DNA from: Oscillospiraceae bacterium
Lineage (GTDB): Bacteria > Bacillota > Clostridia > Oscillospirales > Ruminococcaceae
Assembly (NCBI GenBank): GCA_900757485.1
Contig: CAAEOA010000127.1
Coordinates: forward strand, 1 to 31,965
DNA: 31,965 nt
Reading direction: 5' to 3'
Below the pieces are notes generated by a model that worked only from the letters and a program-made list of their open reading frames with translations, was not told the DNA's origin and searched no databases. Shown here one piece after another: positions 22,869-31,820 of this stretch (the stretch's first letter is position 1; each line of letters opens with the position of its first letter). The translations under genes and the position numbers were made by a program.

Positions 22869-22888
22869 ATGAAAGCCATATCTTTCAT
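22869..22888 (-). repeat. Hairpin between dut and DUF4321
   Basis: ATGAAAG / CTTTCAT arms around a 6-base loop. On the minus strand the 10-base word GAAAGATATG is present twice in tandem just upstream. The words resemble the hairpin at 19199-19231, so both may be related regulatory or processing sites within the same long transcript. Confidence 0.3.
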
Positions 22889-22903
22889 ACATATCTTTCT
22901 GTT

Positions 22904-23344
22904 TTATTGCTGTCCGGTGGAACCGAATCCCCCTGTTCCCCGATCTGTATCATCAAGGTTATCTGTTTCAGACAGCTCCGGTAAAATCACCGGTGCAAAA
23001 ACCAATTGCGCAATTCTTTCAAACGGTTTCAGACAATAAGCGGTTTGAGACAAATTGGTCAGCGATACCATAATTTCTCCGCGGTAATCACTGTCAATCA
23101 CTCCGACGCAATTGGAAGGAATTAGCCCAAATTTACTCGCCAAACCGCTTCTTGGATAGACCAATCCCACCATTTGATTATCCGGCATGGACAGCGCAAT
23201 GCCGGTATGAATTTTAACCGGCTGATGCGGATAAACCATCAGTTCTTTATCCAACAATGCAAACAAATCAAAACCGGCACTGCCCGATGTAGCCCGCTCG
23301 GGAATCTTTGCCCGCGCATCTGTTTTCTTTAAATGAACAATCAT
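22904..23344 (-). CDS. dut: Deoxyuridine 5'-triphosphate nucleotidohydrolase (trimeric dUTPase)
   Basis: Hydrolyses dUTP to dUMP and pyrophosphate, keeping uracil out of DNA and feeding thymidylate synthesis. The 146 residues show all five trimeric dUTPase motifs: SAGFDLFA (1), YPRSGLASKFG (2), GVIDSDYRGEI (3, with the catalytic Asp), KPFERIAQLVF (4) and the C-terminal RGTGGFGSTG (5). It starts 30 bp after the U32 stop on the same strand. Confidence 0.97.
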   Translation of the reverse strand: MIVHLKKTDARAKIPERATSGSAGFDLFALLDKELMVYPHQPVKIHTGIALSMPDNQMVGLVYPRSGLASKFGLIPSNCVGVIDSDYRGEIMVSLTNLSQTAYCLKPFERIAQLVFAPVILPELSETDNLDDTDRGTGGFGSTGQQ

Positions 23345-23374
23345 ATTTTTTTCGGTATAACACCGTTCCTCCCG

Positions 23375-25441
23375 TCATACTTTTCGATAATACAATCCGC
23401 GCGTCATATGATTTCTCATTCCGCCGCCGGAGAGATATTCTTGTACCACGCGTTTCACTTCAGCATTGCTTTCTCCCGTAAAATACAGAGTGATAAAATC
23501 AAAAGGAGCAAGATCTTCCAGCTTATCTGCCATATACAGCGTATCGGAATTATAAATTTCCCGTACCTCCTGATGACAGCGAATCTCAAACTGTTTTCCC
23601 TGCCGATCGGTCAGTGTCCCATATCCAGAACAATTCCGGCAATCCTGATACTTTCCAATCGGGCAGCTTCTGGTAATCATCAGCGGTAAATTTCCGTATG
23701 CAATCAGCCCAATTGGAATTCCTCGATGAATTCGCTTTGCCTGATTTAAATTCAATTCAAACGACAAAGTAATGTCGGTTAATCCTTGTTCTTTATAAAA
23801 CGCAGCGCTGTATGAATTGGTAATATTCAATCCAAAACCGCCGTGCATCTGAAAGCCCATTCTTTTTCCCAGAAAAATATGGGATGGATTTTGCACCAAA
23901 ATTTTCTCATATCCCAAAGCCTTCAGTTGCTGCAAATCACGAACCAATCGTTTTTCGTCAAAAGAAACCCGTGGTAATTCTACAATTATTTTCACATGTT
24001 CCGAAATCGATCCCTGCTTCAGCACCTCGCGGAGCGGCAATATTACCGATTCCGAAGCCGAAATATCAACACCGGCAAGCTGTTCAACGGTTTCAACCCG
24101 CAGCCGAAGCTTCTGCGAACATACCGGCAGCGCAGGAGGCAAATCAGATGTATAATCAATAAAGTTAACTTCATGAATCTTGTTTCTTATTTCAACAAGC
24201 TGTTCTATGCAGTTTCTTCGCATCGCATTCAGTGTTTTTGCCGGCAAAGACAACTGTTCTTCTACAATTCCGGTTAAATCAGAAAGGTAAAACGGTGTTC
24301 CTCCCATTTTGCTCAAATACTCTTTTGCCGAGTCAAGGGTGATTGATTTTTCTCGTGCCTGCTCGGGAATCTCACCAACCGACCGAGCTTGATTGCCATC
24401 CGAATCCGATATCGTAAGTACCGATGGTTTAGCGGCACCTATTTCCAAATGTCCTACACACGAAACACGCTGATATGGCATACGATACAGATTACGCAAC
24501 GGCGCCAATACCGGAGCCGCCGCCGCAACATCCTCTTTTTGCCGTACCCCAAACATTGTCTTGTCACGTTTTCCCGTTAAATATCCATCCGTAAATCCGG
24601 AACGGGAAAAAACCGCCTGCAATTGTTCTAAGTCGGGTTGCTTTCCGTTTAGCTTTTCCACGCAGGCAGTCACCGCTGCCGCAACATATTCAGGGCGCTT
24701 CATTCTACCTTCAATTTTAAAGGATTTTACCCCTGCTTCCGCCAACTCATTCAGCGAATGGATTGCAGACAAATCACGCAGCGACAAGTCTGCCGTTCCA
24801 TCTCCATGCAAAGAAAAAGGCAGGCGACAGGGTTGCGCGCAAGTGCCGCGATTACCGCTTCTGCATCCGAGCATCCCACTCATATAGCACTGTCCTGATA
24901 CCGATACGCAAAGCGCCCCATGGACAAAAACTTCCAATTCCGCTTTACAATTTTGCCCGATTTCCCGAATTTCCTTCAGTGAAAGCTCCCGAGCCAGAAC
25001 AACCCGCTTGACACCGAGTTCTTCCAAAAAACGAACGCCTGACAAAGTGTGTATTGTCATCTGAGTCGAAGCGTGTATCGGCATTTGAGGAGCCCACTCC
25101 CGCACCAACTTCAGTACGCCCATGTCTTGAATGATAAACGCGTCAACACCGGCTTCACATCCATTTTTCACGCACTGTTTTAAATCAGAAAGTTCCCTGT
25201 CAAATACCAAAGTGTTCAATGTCTGATAAACCTTTACCCCATTGAGGTGGCAAAAGCGTACCGTATCCTTGAATGCCTGTCCCGAAAAATTCGCCGCATT
25301 TTGTCTTGCGTTAAATGCCTGCTGTCCGAGATAAATGGCGTCAGCACCGCAATTTACAGCAGCTCGTACGCTCTCCTCACTGCCGCAGGGAGCCAAAACT
25401 TCAGGTTTTAAGAAAGGCTTTCTTTCACTTGTCATCTGCAT
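23375..25441 (-). CDS. Peptidase U32 family protein with DUF3656 (RlhA-like)
   Basis: Member of the U32 family; the large two-part members such as E. coli RlhA take part in 23S rRNA cytidine hydroxylation, while others are called collagenase-like. The 688 residues open with LAPCGSEESVRAAVNCGADAIYLG and carry the family Cys cluster Cys178, 185, 193, 201 and 205 (ALCVSVSGQCYMSGMLGC...GTCAQPC), which probably binds an Fe-S cluster, followed by a DUF3656-type middle region (about 340-460) and a second U32-like C-terminal half ending with CPIGKYQDCRNCSG. Its ATG overlaps the zapA stop (TAATG), indicating coupled translation. RlhA-like function is inferred from size and domains. Confidence 0.88.
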   Translation of the reverse strand: MQMTSERKPFLKPEVLAPCGSEESVRAAVNCGADAIYLGQQAFNARQNAANFSGQAFKDTVRFCHLNGVKVYQTLNTLVFDRELSDLKQCVKNGCEAGVDAFIIQDMGVLKLVREWAPQMPIHASTQMTIHTLSGVRFLEELGVKRVVLARELSLKEIREIGQNCKAELEVFVHGALCVSVSGQCYMSGMLGCRSGNRGTCAQPCRLPFSLHGDGTADLSLRDLSAIHSLNELAEAGVKSFKIEGRMKRPEYVAAAVTACVEKLNGKQPDLEQLQAVFSRSGFTDGYLTGKRDKTMFGVRQKEDVAAAAPVLAPLRNLYRMPYQRVSCVGHLEIGAAKPSVLTISDSDGNQARSVGEIPEQAREKSITLDSAKEYLSKMGGTPFYLSDLTGIVEEQLSLPAKTLNAMRRNCIEQLVEIRNKIHEVNFIDYTSDLPPALPVCSQKLRLRVETVEQLAGVDISASESVILPLREVLKQGSISEHVKIIVELPRVSFDEKRLVRDLQQLKALGYEKILVQNPSHIFLGKRMGFQMHGGFGLNITNSYSAAFYKEQGLTDITLSFELNLNQAKRIHRGIPIGLIAYGNLPLMITRSCPIGKYQDCRNCSGYGTLTDRQGKQFEIRCHQEVREIYNSDTLYMADKLEDLAPFDFITLYFTGESNAEVKRVVQEYLSGGGMRNHMTRGLYYRKV

Positions 25442-25812
25442 TACTGAATCTGATCACGCAACGCATGAAGTTCCAAATCTCGCTGCAGATTTTCCTTTTC
25501 CCGATTGAGTAATTCAATTTTTTCTTCCAATTCATCAATTTTGTCCATTGCTTGCGCTGTTTCTGCTGCATAGCTGGCGATCTGCGCACGTATATTGTCA
25601 ATATCCGAATTGGTTTTAAAACTGTCGTCCAAAACGCTCAAACCAATCAAAATTGCGGAAGAAGTCAAGTCAACTCCCGGATTTTGATCCATAAAGTCAT
25701 TTATTTTGCTATCCAGAATCTTTGCTAATTCTTTCATATATCCGGCGCTTTCCTCCGTTTGCAAAGCAAATTCTTTGCCGCAAACATTCACCCGCACTTT
25801 ATTATATTCCAT
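25441..25812 (-). CDS. zapA: Cell division protein ZapA
   Basis: FtsZ-binding protein that bundles protofilaments and stabilises the Z ring. The 123 residues have the N-terminal ZapA strand pattern (NKVRVNVCGKEFALQTEESAGYM), a central helix with ILIGLSVLDDSF and a C-terminal coiled coil (about 75-118, MDKIDELEEKIELLNREKEN). AAGGAATGG is the ribosome binding site. It is the first gene after a strong promoter (25849-25877) and its stop overlaps the start of the U32 gene, a pairing also seen in other Bacillota. Confidence 0.95.
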   Translation of the reverse strand: MEYNKVRVNVCGKEFALQTEESAGYMKELAKILDSKINDFMDQNPGVDLTSSAILIGLSVLDDSFKTNSDIDNIRAQIASYAAETAQAMDKIDELEEKIELLNREKENLQRDLELHALRDQIQ

Positions 25813-25848
25813 AAAACACCATTCCTTGTTTTAATGAATTTATGTTAT

Positions 25849-25877
25849 ATTATATACCAAATTCCAACATTCGTCAA
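25849..25877 (-). promoter_or_regulatory. zapA operon promoter
   Basis: Minus-strand TTGACG (25877-25872), a 17-bp spacer, and TATAAT (25854-25849), about 35 bp upstream of the zapA ATG. It is the likely main promoter for the collinear run zapA to mrdA, since no strong terminator is seen within that run. Confidence 0.85.
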
Positions 25878-25954
25878 CCGAAACAACGGCGATTATCCAG
25901 AAAGAGAGAATCCCATATTTGTTGTCACATTTCAGGCAAAAATGAATATAAACA

Positions 25955-25993
25955 GAGTTGCCGGCAAATGCTTTACGCTTTTGCCGGCAACTC
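25955..25993 (-). terminator. Terminator after lysA
   Basis: Perfect 14-bp arms GAGTTGCCGGCAAA / TTTGCCGGCAACTC (25955-25968 / 25980-25993) around an 11-base loop, followed on the minus strand by TGTTTATATT. It lies about 40 bp after the lysA stop and closes the lon-engB-lysA unit. Confidence 0.85.
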
Positions 25994-26031
25994 CTTTTAT
26001 GAAACATACGTTATCAAACAACTGTTTTGAA

Positions 26032-27336
26032 TTATAGATCGTTACGGACAATATCCTCCAAGGTTTCCCGTTTCACAACTACCCTGGACGCGCCGTCCTT
26101 GATCATGACTACTGCCGGTTTTGCAACCCGATTATAGTTGGAGGACATCGAATAATTATATGCTCCCGTAGCAAAAACAGCCAGCGTATCTCCAACCTCT
26201 ACCGGTTGAATCGGAATACCTTCTCCCAACAAATCGCCGCTTTCACAGCATTTTCCGGCAACGGTCACCGTCTGTGTTTTCTCCTGCGCCGCCTTATTGG
26301 CAATGGTCATTTCATAGCGGGATTGATACAGTGCATAACGCGGATTATCGGTCATACCGCCGTCGATCGACACATAGGGGCGAACATTGGGAATATGTTT
26401 AATCCCGCCAACCGTATAAAGCGTCAATCCTGCCGCGCCGACGATCGAACGTCCCGGTTCGATATAGATAAACGGCACCGGCAGATCTAATTTTTCGGCT
26501 AATCGTTTTACTACTTCGGAAACACGCTCCATATAGCAATCATAATCAGACGGTTTATCGGTCTGCGTATATTTAATGCCAAATCCGCCGCCCAAATTCA
26601 GTTCCTTAATTTCCAGACCTGTTTCTGCTTTGATTTGTGCAATAAACTTCAGCATCACTTCGGCAGCCGCTTCAAACGGATCAATGTCAAATATCTGAGA
26701 GCCAATATGGCAATGCAACCCTTTTAACTCCAGATGTTCCAGTTTCACAGCCTCTTTTACTGCTGCCATTGCCTCTCCGGTTTCCAGTGCAAAACCAAAC
26801 TTGGAATCAATCTGTCCGGTTCGGATAAAATCATGGGTGTGCGCATCGATACCCGGCTTAATCCGGAACATTACACCCGGCTTTTTCCCCATTTCACCGG
26901 CGATTCGGTCTAAGTTCTCCAACTCCGTCAAATTATCCACAATAATTCTGCCGACGTTTTTCTCCACAGCATATCTTAACTCTTCCTCTGTTTTATTGTT
27001 TCCATGAAAACAAATATGCTCCGCCGGAAAATCCACGCTGAATGCAGTATAAAGTTCGCCGATGGATACTGCGTCAATACCGATACCCTCTGATTTCATG
27101 ATGCGGTATATTTCTTTGCAGGAAAATGCTTTGCTGGCGTAGCACACTAATCCGTTTCCCTGGTAATAACGGGAAATGCTGTCCCGAAATTTCCGGCACA
27201 CGGTACGAATCATCGTTTCATCCATAACATAAAGCGGGGTGCCGTATTCTTTTGCAAGAGCCACCATATCCACTCCTGAAACCGTTAAATTTCCCGTCTC
27301 GTTTACGCCCATGTTCGTTGTTAAAAATTCTGCCAT
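26032..27336 (-). CDS. lysA: Diaminopimelate decarboxylase
   Basis: PLP-dependent, fold-type III enzyme converting meso-diaminopimelate to L-lysine and CO2, the last step of lysine synthesis. The 434 residues show the PLP Lys69 (CYASKAF), LHCHIGSQI, the glycine loop LGGGFGI, the substrate-binding EPGRSIV, and the dimer-interface CCESGD with GAYNYSMSSNYN near the end. ATG 27336 is chosen, with AAGGAAGGA about 9 bases upstream; ATG 27357 would lie ahead of that site. It is the last gene after lon and engB, separated from engB by 42 bp. Confidence 0.97.
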   Translation of the reverse strand: MAEFLTTNMGVNETGNLTVSGVDMVALAKEYGTPLYVMDETMIRTVCRKFRDSISRYYQGNGLVCYASKAFSCKEIYRIMKSEGIGIDAVSIGELYTAFSVDFPAEHICFHGNNKTEEELRYAVEKNVGRIIVDNLTELENLDRIAGEMGKKPGVMFRIKPGIDAHTHDFIRTGQIDSKFGFALETGEAMAAVKEAVKLEHLELKGLHCHIGSQIFDIDPFEAAAEVMLKFIAQIKAETGLEIKELNLGGGFGIKYTQTDKPSDYDCYMERVSEVVKRLAEKLDLPVPFIYIEPGRSIVGAAGLTLYTVGGIKHIPNVRPYVSIDGGMTDNPRYALYQSRYEMTIANKAAQEKTQTVTVAGKCCESGDLLGEGIPIQPVEVGDTLAVFATGAYNYSMSSNYNRVAKPAVVMIKDGASRVVVKRETLEDIVRNDL

Positions 27337-27378
27337 TTGATATTGTCCTTCCTTCATTTTTTCTGAATCCCAAACCGA

Positions 27379-27996
27379 TTACTCGGCGTCCTCCGGAGCA
27401 TCAAAATTGTTGTCTGCAATCTCCTTCAGAATGGTGCGAAGCTCTTCCACACCTTCTCCGGTTTCTGTGGAAAACGGTACCATTTCAATCACATCGGCAA
27501 ACGGGATCTCAGTTTGATATGCCGCAAGCCGTTCGGCGCGCTCCTTTTTATTGAGTTTATCGCTTTTGGTCATCACAATGACAAACGGAAATTCCCGCTC
27601 AATCAAGTAGTTAATCATATCCAAGTCTAATTTTGTCGGCGGATGCCGCATATCGATTAGCTGTACGATTAAACCGACATTTCTGTCATCATTGAAATAC
27701 CCCTCAATCAACTCCGCCCATCGCTGCTTTTCATTCTTGCCGACCTTCGCATAACCATATCCCGGCAGGTCAACAAACACGATATCCCCTGCCTCATAGA
27801 AGTTGATAGTCGCCGTCTTGCCCGGAACCGAGCTGACTCTGGCAAGTCTCTTACGATTAAACAACTTATTGATCAGCGAAGATTTTCCGACATTGGAACG
27901 CCCTGCAAAAGCGATTTCCAACCGATCGCTCGGGGGCAACTGGCTGGACAGCCCATAGGAACATAAAAAAGCCGCCTTATGAAAATGAATCTGCAT
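27379..27996 (-). CDS. engB: Ribosome biogenesis GTPase EngB (YsxC/YihA)
   Basis: Essential GTPase needed for late assembly of the 50S subunit. The 205 residues contain G1 GRSNVGKSSLI, G3 DLPGYGYAKVG and G4 TKSDK, with EngB-typical LARVSSVPGKTATINFY between G1 and G3 and IDMRHPPTKLDLDM after G3. It starts 31 bp after the lon stop, the lon-engB pairing common to Bacillota, and is followed by lysA. Confidence 0.97.
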   Translation of the reverse strand: MQIHFHKAAFLCSYGLSSQLPPSDRLEIAFAGRSNVGKSSLINKLFNRKRLARVSSVPGKTATINFYEAGDIVFVDLPGYGYAKVGKNEKQRWAELIEGYFNDDRNVGLIVQLIDMRHPPTKLDLDMINYLIEREFPFVIVMTKSDKLNKKERAERLAAYQTEIPFADVIEMVPFSTETGEGVEELRTILKEIADNNFDAPEDAE

Positions 27997-28027
27997 TGAT
28001 TTGTTTCATCCTTTCGCGTGAGCATCA

Positions 28028-30472
28028 TCAGCAATTCAGCGAATTCCCGGATAATATCTTGCCGTTTACCGGAGGAAGTAGTAAATTATCCTGTGAATTG
28101 TGTTGGTTTTTATCGTCCGCTGTTATTCCGTCAAAAATTAACGATTCCGCTAAAACCTGTCTCACATTATCACAAGGAATAAAGGTAATATTTTCTTTTA
28201 CAATATCATCAATTTCCGCCAAATCAGCGACATTATCCTTCGGAATTAAAACATTTTTTACTCCGGCACGATATGCAGCCATCGATTTTTCCCGCAGTCC
28301 GCCGATTTCCAACACACGACCGCGGAGCGTTACCTCACCGGTCATCGCATAATCATGCTTAAATGCCGCGCCGCTCAATGCCGAAACCAGTGCTGTCGTA
28401 ATAGTCACACCCGCAGACGGACCGTCCTTCGGCACCGCACCTTCCGGCACATGAATGTGAATATCCTTTGTTTTATAAAAATCAGATGCAATATGATAAT
28501 CCTCTGCTGCGGAACGTACAAAACTGATTGCCGCTTTAGCGGATTCTTTCATAACATCACCCAGACTGCCGGTTAACTCCAGTTTACCGGTACCTTCCAG
28601 CACCGATACCTCAACTTCCAGCATTTCTCCCCCGACCGCAGTCCAAGCCAGCCCGTTTACTACACCTACCTGATTTTCTTTTTGGATCGTATCGGGATGA
28701 TATTTTTTCGGACCGATCAGCGCTTCCAGATCATCTTCCGAAATTCTGACCGAAGTTTTTTGTTCTTCTACAATCGCCTTAGCCGCTTTTCTGCATAAGG
28801 AGGCAATCTGACGTTCCAGCTTTCTGACACCGGACTCCCGAGTATAATAATCAATTAAATCATATAATACTTGATCAGATATTTTCAGTTGTCTTGCCGT
28901 TAACCCGTGCTTTTTCATCTGTTTTCTTACCAGATGCCGTTTGGCTATCTGGTACTTCTCCTCACGGGTATAGCTGGGCAGTTCAATAATTTCCATACGA
29001 TCCAAAAGAGGCGCCGGAATAGTATCCAACGTATTGGCAGTCGTAATAAACAGAACTTCGCTTAAATCAAAGGGCACCTCGATATAATGATCCCGAAATG
29101 CATTGTTTTGCTCACTGTCCAGCACCTCAAGCATTGCTGCCGATGGATCTCCTTTAAAATCATTACCCATTTTATCGATTTCATCCAACAAAAACACCGG
29201 GTTTCTGGACTTTGCCTGCACCAACGCATTGATAATACGCCCCGGCATCGAACCAATATAGGTCTTTCTATGGCCGCGAATATCACTTTCATCCCGTACA
29301 CCGCCCAAAGATATCCGAACATACTTACGTCCGATTGCATCGGCAATCGAGCGCGCGATGGAAGTTTTACCCACTCCGGGAGGTCCCACCAGGCAAATAA
29401 TCTGCCCGCGCATATCCGGCGCAAGTTTTCTCACTGCCAGTATTTCCAATACCCGTTCTTTCACTTTCTGCATACCGTAATGGTCATGATCCAACTTGGC
29501 GCGTGCCTTTTTGATATCCACCTTATCTTTTGTATGCTTATCCCACGGTAGTTCCAAACACGTATCCAAATATCCTCGAACAACTGCCGCCTCCTGTGAC
29601 ATAGAAGGCATTTTATTCAGTTTGTCAACCTCTTTTAGCAGCTTGCTCTTGATTTCATCGGACATATTACGAAAAGAAACAATTTTTTGTTCATACTCCG
29701 ATGCTTCTGCCTCTTCCGGATCATATTCACCCAATTGTTCCGAAATAACCCGCAACTGCTCTCTGAGAAAGATTTCACGCTGTCTTTCGTCAATATTGGA
29801 GCGCACCTGATTATACATATCATTCTCATAGGTGAAAATTTCAGTTTCACGCTCTAAAATAATATTAATCTGCTTTGCCTTTTTCTCCAGCGAATTTTCT
29901 TCTAAAATTTGCTGTTTATCGGTATAAGCAAAAGGAACCTGGTTGATAATCAAACGAATCAACGATTCCAAATCGTCCTGTTCGTAAACCACATTTTCAA
30001 GTTCTTTGGGCATTTGATTGAATACATTTGCAAAGCGGGAAAAAGCCTCCTTGATCAGGCGGACATAAGCGATTTCTTTTTCCTTGTTCATGGCTTTGCT
30101 CGGCTTTTCCAAAATCGGTTCCACGGTAGCGGTCAAATAGGGACCATTCTCCAATTTCACCAACCTTGCCCGATAAGCGCCGGACACCAAAACCCTTATC
30201 GCGTTATCGGCGCCCTTTAGCATCTGCTCTATGGTCGCTACTACGCCGATTTTATAAAGCTGATTCATATCCGGATCCTCGTCCGCAATTTCTTTTTGCG
30301 TAACAAGGAAAATGCGGCGGTCTTCCTCCACCGCCTTCTTTAAAGCTAAAACGGACTTTTCCCGTCCGACATCAAAATGAAGCGGTTCATCCGGAAAAAC
30401 CACGACTCCCCGCATTGCCATTGCCGGCAATACCATTTGTTCCTGTTCCAGTATTTTATCTTCCATTAACAT
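28028..30472 (-). CDS. lon: ATP-dependent protease Lon
   Basis: Cytoplasmic AAA+ serine protease that degrades damaged and regulatory proteins. It has about 814 residues: N-terminal substrate-binding domain (about 10-205), coiled region, AAA+ module with Walker A GPPGVGKT (363-370) and Walker B FLLDEIDKMG (about 427-436), and a protease domain with the Ser686 (PKDGPSAG) - Lys729 (GLREKSMAA) dyad. An unusual tail of about 35 polar residues follows the normal end of the fold. Start: ATG 30472 has GAGAGGA 6 bases upstream; ATG 30466 is possible. No CtsR or CIRCE element is visible upstream. First gene of lon-engB-lysA. Confidence 0.97.
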   Translation of the reverse strand: MLMEDKILEQEQMVLPAMAMRGVVVFPDEPLHFDVGREKSVLALKKAVEEDRRIFLVTQKEIADEDPDMNQLYKIGVVATIEQMLKGADNAIRVLVSGAYRARLVKLENGPYLTATVEPILEKPSKAMNKEKEIAYVRLIKEAFSRFANVFNQMPKELENVVYEQDDLESLIRLIINQVPFAYTDKQQILEENSLEKKAKQINIILERETEIFTYENDMYNQVRSNIDERQREIFLREQLRVISEQLGEYDPEEAEASEYEQKIVSFRNMSDEIKSKLLKEVDKLNKMPSMSQEAAVVRGYLDTCLELPWDKHTKDKVDIKKARAKLDHDHYGMQKVKERVLEILAVRKLAPDMRGQIICLVGPPGVGKTSIARSIADAIGRKYVRISLGGVRDESDIRGHRKTYIGSMPGRIINALVQAKSRNPVFLLDEIDKMGNDFKGDPSAAMLEVLDSEQNNAFRDHYIEVPFDLSEVLFITTANTLDTIPAPLLDRMEIIELPSYTREEKYQIAKRHLVRKQMKKHGLTARQLKISDQVLYDLIDYYTRESGVRKLERQIASLCRKAAKAIVEEQKTSVRISEDDLEALIGPKKYHPDTIQKENQVGVVNGLAWTAVGGEMLEVEVSVLEGTGKLELTGSLGDVMKESAKAAISFVRSAAEDYHIASDFYKTKDIHIHVPEGAVPKDGPSAGVTITTALVSALSGAAFKHDYAMTGEVTLRGRVLEIGGLREKSMAAYRAGVKNVLIPKDNVADLAEIDDIVKENITFIPCDNVRQVLAESLIFDGITADDKNQHNSQDNLLLPPVNGKILSGNSLNC

Positions 30473-30600
30473 AATCATTCCTCTCAGTAATCGGACAGCG
30501 TTTTCGGCATATCTGATCAAGCAGAATGATTTATCCGAAAAGTGTAAGTATATAAAAAACTTGCGCCCAATTCTATCGTTTCAATCTCATTTTTATTCGG

Positions 30601-31551
30601 TTAGCTTTCTTTGGTCTCCGGCTCAATTTCCGGAATATTATACCCCAAACGGTCAAACTCTTGTAAATCATAGGATGAACCGGAATAACGCTTGGCTTTT
30701 TTGTCTCGGTTCGGAGATTCTTTTTCTTGTATATCCTCTGCGGTCTTGATATGGTTGTCATACCATGATTTTAATATGGTATTCACGTAAGGAAAGGACA
30801 GCTTTCCGATTCCGTCAACTGTTCTGTCATACGCAATTTTTATCATATCCAGATCAAAATGATATTCGTTGCACCATGTTTTGATGTACTTTTTTTCATT
30901 TGCCGATAAATTTCTGTTGTCGATTCCAAAGCACTTTTTGATCTTCGTTTCTGCCTGATGCACTTCAGACAACTGCAACATACGCTCTACTGCTTTTTCG
31001 TGAGAATTAATCCCCTCATCCGCCCAATTCAATGCCGTTTTTTCAATATAGCGGATACTGGATTTGTCAATAGACACGCAATACTCGGCAATCATCACCA
31101 ACACATCTGCAGGCATTCCAGCCGCTTCGTACAAATATATATAAGAGCGCTGTTCGGTTGATGTAACCGGTCTGCCGTAAATCAGTTCCAGCTTATCAAA
31201 CATAAATTTTACTTCCGGCTTTGTCTCCACCAATTTAGAAATTTCAATAGTAGAGAGATAACTGGGTTTGCTGGAAAGCATAGTGATATTACTGGTACGC
31301 AAGCCCTCATTACCTCCGAATGAAAAAATGCCGGCTGCTTCCCAGTATCGCACCGCCTCTTTCACTTCATCCACAGGTACCGACAATTGTTCGGAAATTT
31401 GCTGATCATTCATCCGATTTCCCGCATTTCTCAATATGACTAAAAGCACTTTAACATAAACGCTGCTTGCAGTTTTCAGATGTTTGTCCACTACTGAGGA
31501 CGGTACGGAAAACACAGAGTTCCATTCACCAAGATTTAAATTAATATCCAT
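30601..31551 (-). CDS. dnaD: DnaD-type replication protein
   Basis: Primosome-type protein that in Bacillota helps load the replicative helicase at origins and restart sites. The 316 residues comprise an N-terminal winged-helix domain (about 15-100, with MNDQQISEQLSVPVDEVKEAVRYW) and two DnaD C-terminal (DDBH2) repeats, each with the family Y...W signature: YIEKTALNWADEGI (168-181) and YVNTILKSWYDNHI (255-268). The C-terminal 45 residues are polar and charged. Two DDBH2 repeats make it longer than B. subtilis DnaD (one repeat), as in many clostridial homologues. The helicase-loader gene dnaC that often follows is not here; lon is next. Confidence 0.92.
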   Translation of the reverse strand: MDINLNLGEWNSVFSVPSSVVDKHLKTASSVYVKVLLVILRNAGNRMNDQQISEQLSVPVDEVKEAVRYWEAAGIFSFGGNEGLRTSNITMLSSKPSYLSTIEISKLVETKPEVKFMFDKLELIYGRPVTSTEQRSYIYLYEAAGMPADVLVMIAEYCVSIDKSSIRYIEKTALNWADEGINSHEKAVERMLQLSEVHQAETKIKKCFGIDNRNLSANEKKYIKTWCNEYHFDLDMIKIAYDRTVDGIGKLSFPYVNTILKSWYDNHIKTAEDIQEKESPNRDKKAKRYSGSSYDLQEFDRLGYNIPEIEPETKES

Positions 31552-31680
31552 AATAACGACAAACCACCTGATATAAAATAATTACTGCTTTGGTGTAAGC
31601 CATGATGATTCATGCACAACATCTGCTTTGCTTTTTATTATTATGCACACCTCTCACGTAACGGAGTGAAGCGGCATAAC

Positions 31681-31720
31681 AATGTTCTGGTGGAACACAC
31701 GTGTATTCCACCAGAACATT
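31681..31720. repeat. 40-bp near-perfect palindrome upstream of dnaD
   Basis: AATGTTCTGGTGGAA and its exact complement (31681-31695 / 31706-31720) flank a 10-base centre that is itself palindromic over ACACGTGT. No T-run follows on either strand. It lies about 130 bp upstream of the dnaD start and could be an operator, a transcript-stabilising hairpin or a small repeat element. Confidence 0.5.
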
Positions 31721-31771
31721 ATAACATAAAATATTCAGAATGACAAATTAATATTATGTTACAAAACAAAG

Positions 31772-31810
31772 AACCACCTGTGCATTTTTCACTCAATTGC
31801 ACAGGTGGTT
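31772..31810 (-). terminator. Terminator after the ThuA-like gene
   Basis: Perfect 13-bp arms AACCACCTGTGCA / TGCACAGGTGGTT (31772-31784 / 31798-31810), followed on the minus strand by CTTTGTTTTGT. It lies about 10 bp after the stop of the partial gene at the right edge. Confidence 0.9.
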
Positions 31811-31820
31811 TTAAAACATG

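Noticed and set aside
29062..29424. Second open frame inside the lon AAA+ region
   Set aside because: It is an out-of-frame reading of a strongly conserved part of Lon, with no independent start signals.
30473..30600. Possible heat-shock operators (CIRCE, CtsR) ahead of lon
   Set aside because: I looked for TTAGCACTC-type and GGTCAAA-type repeats and saw none.
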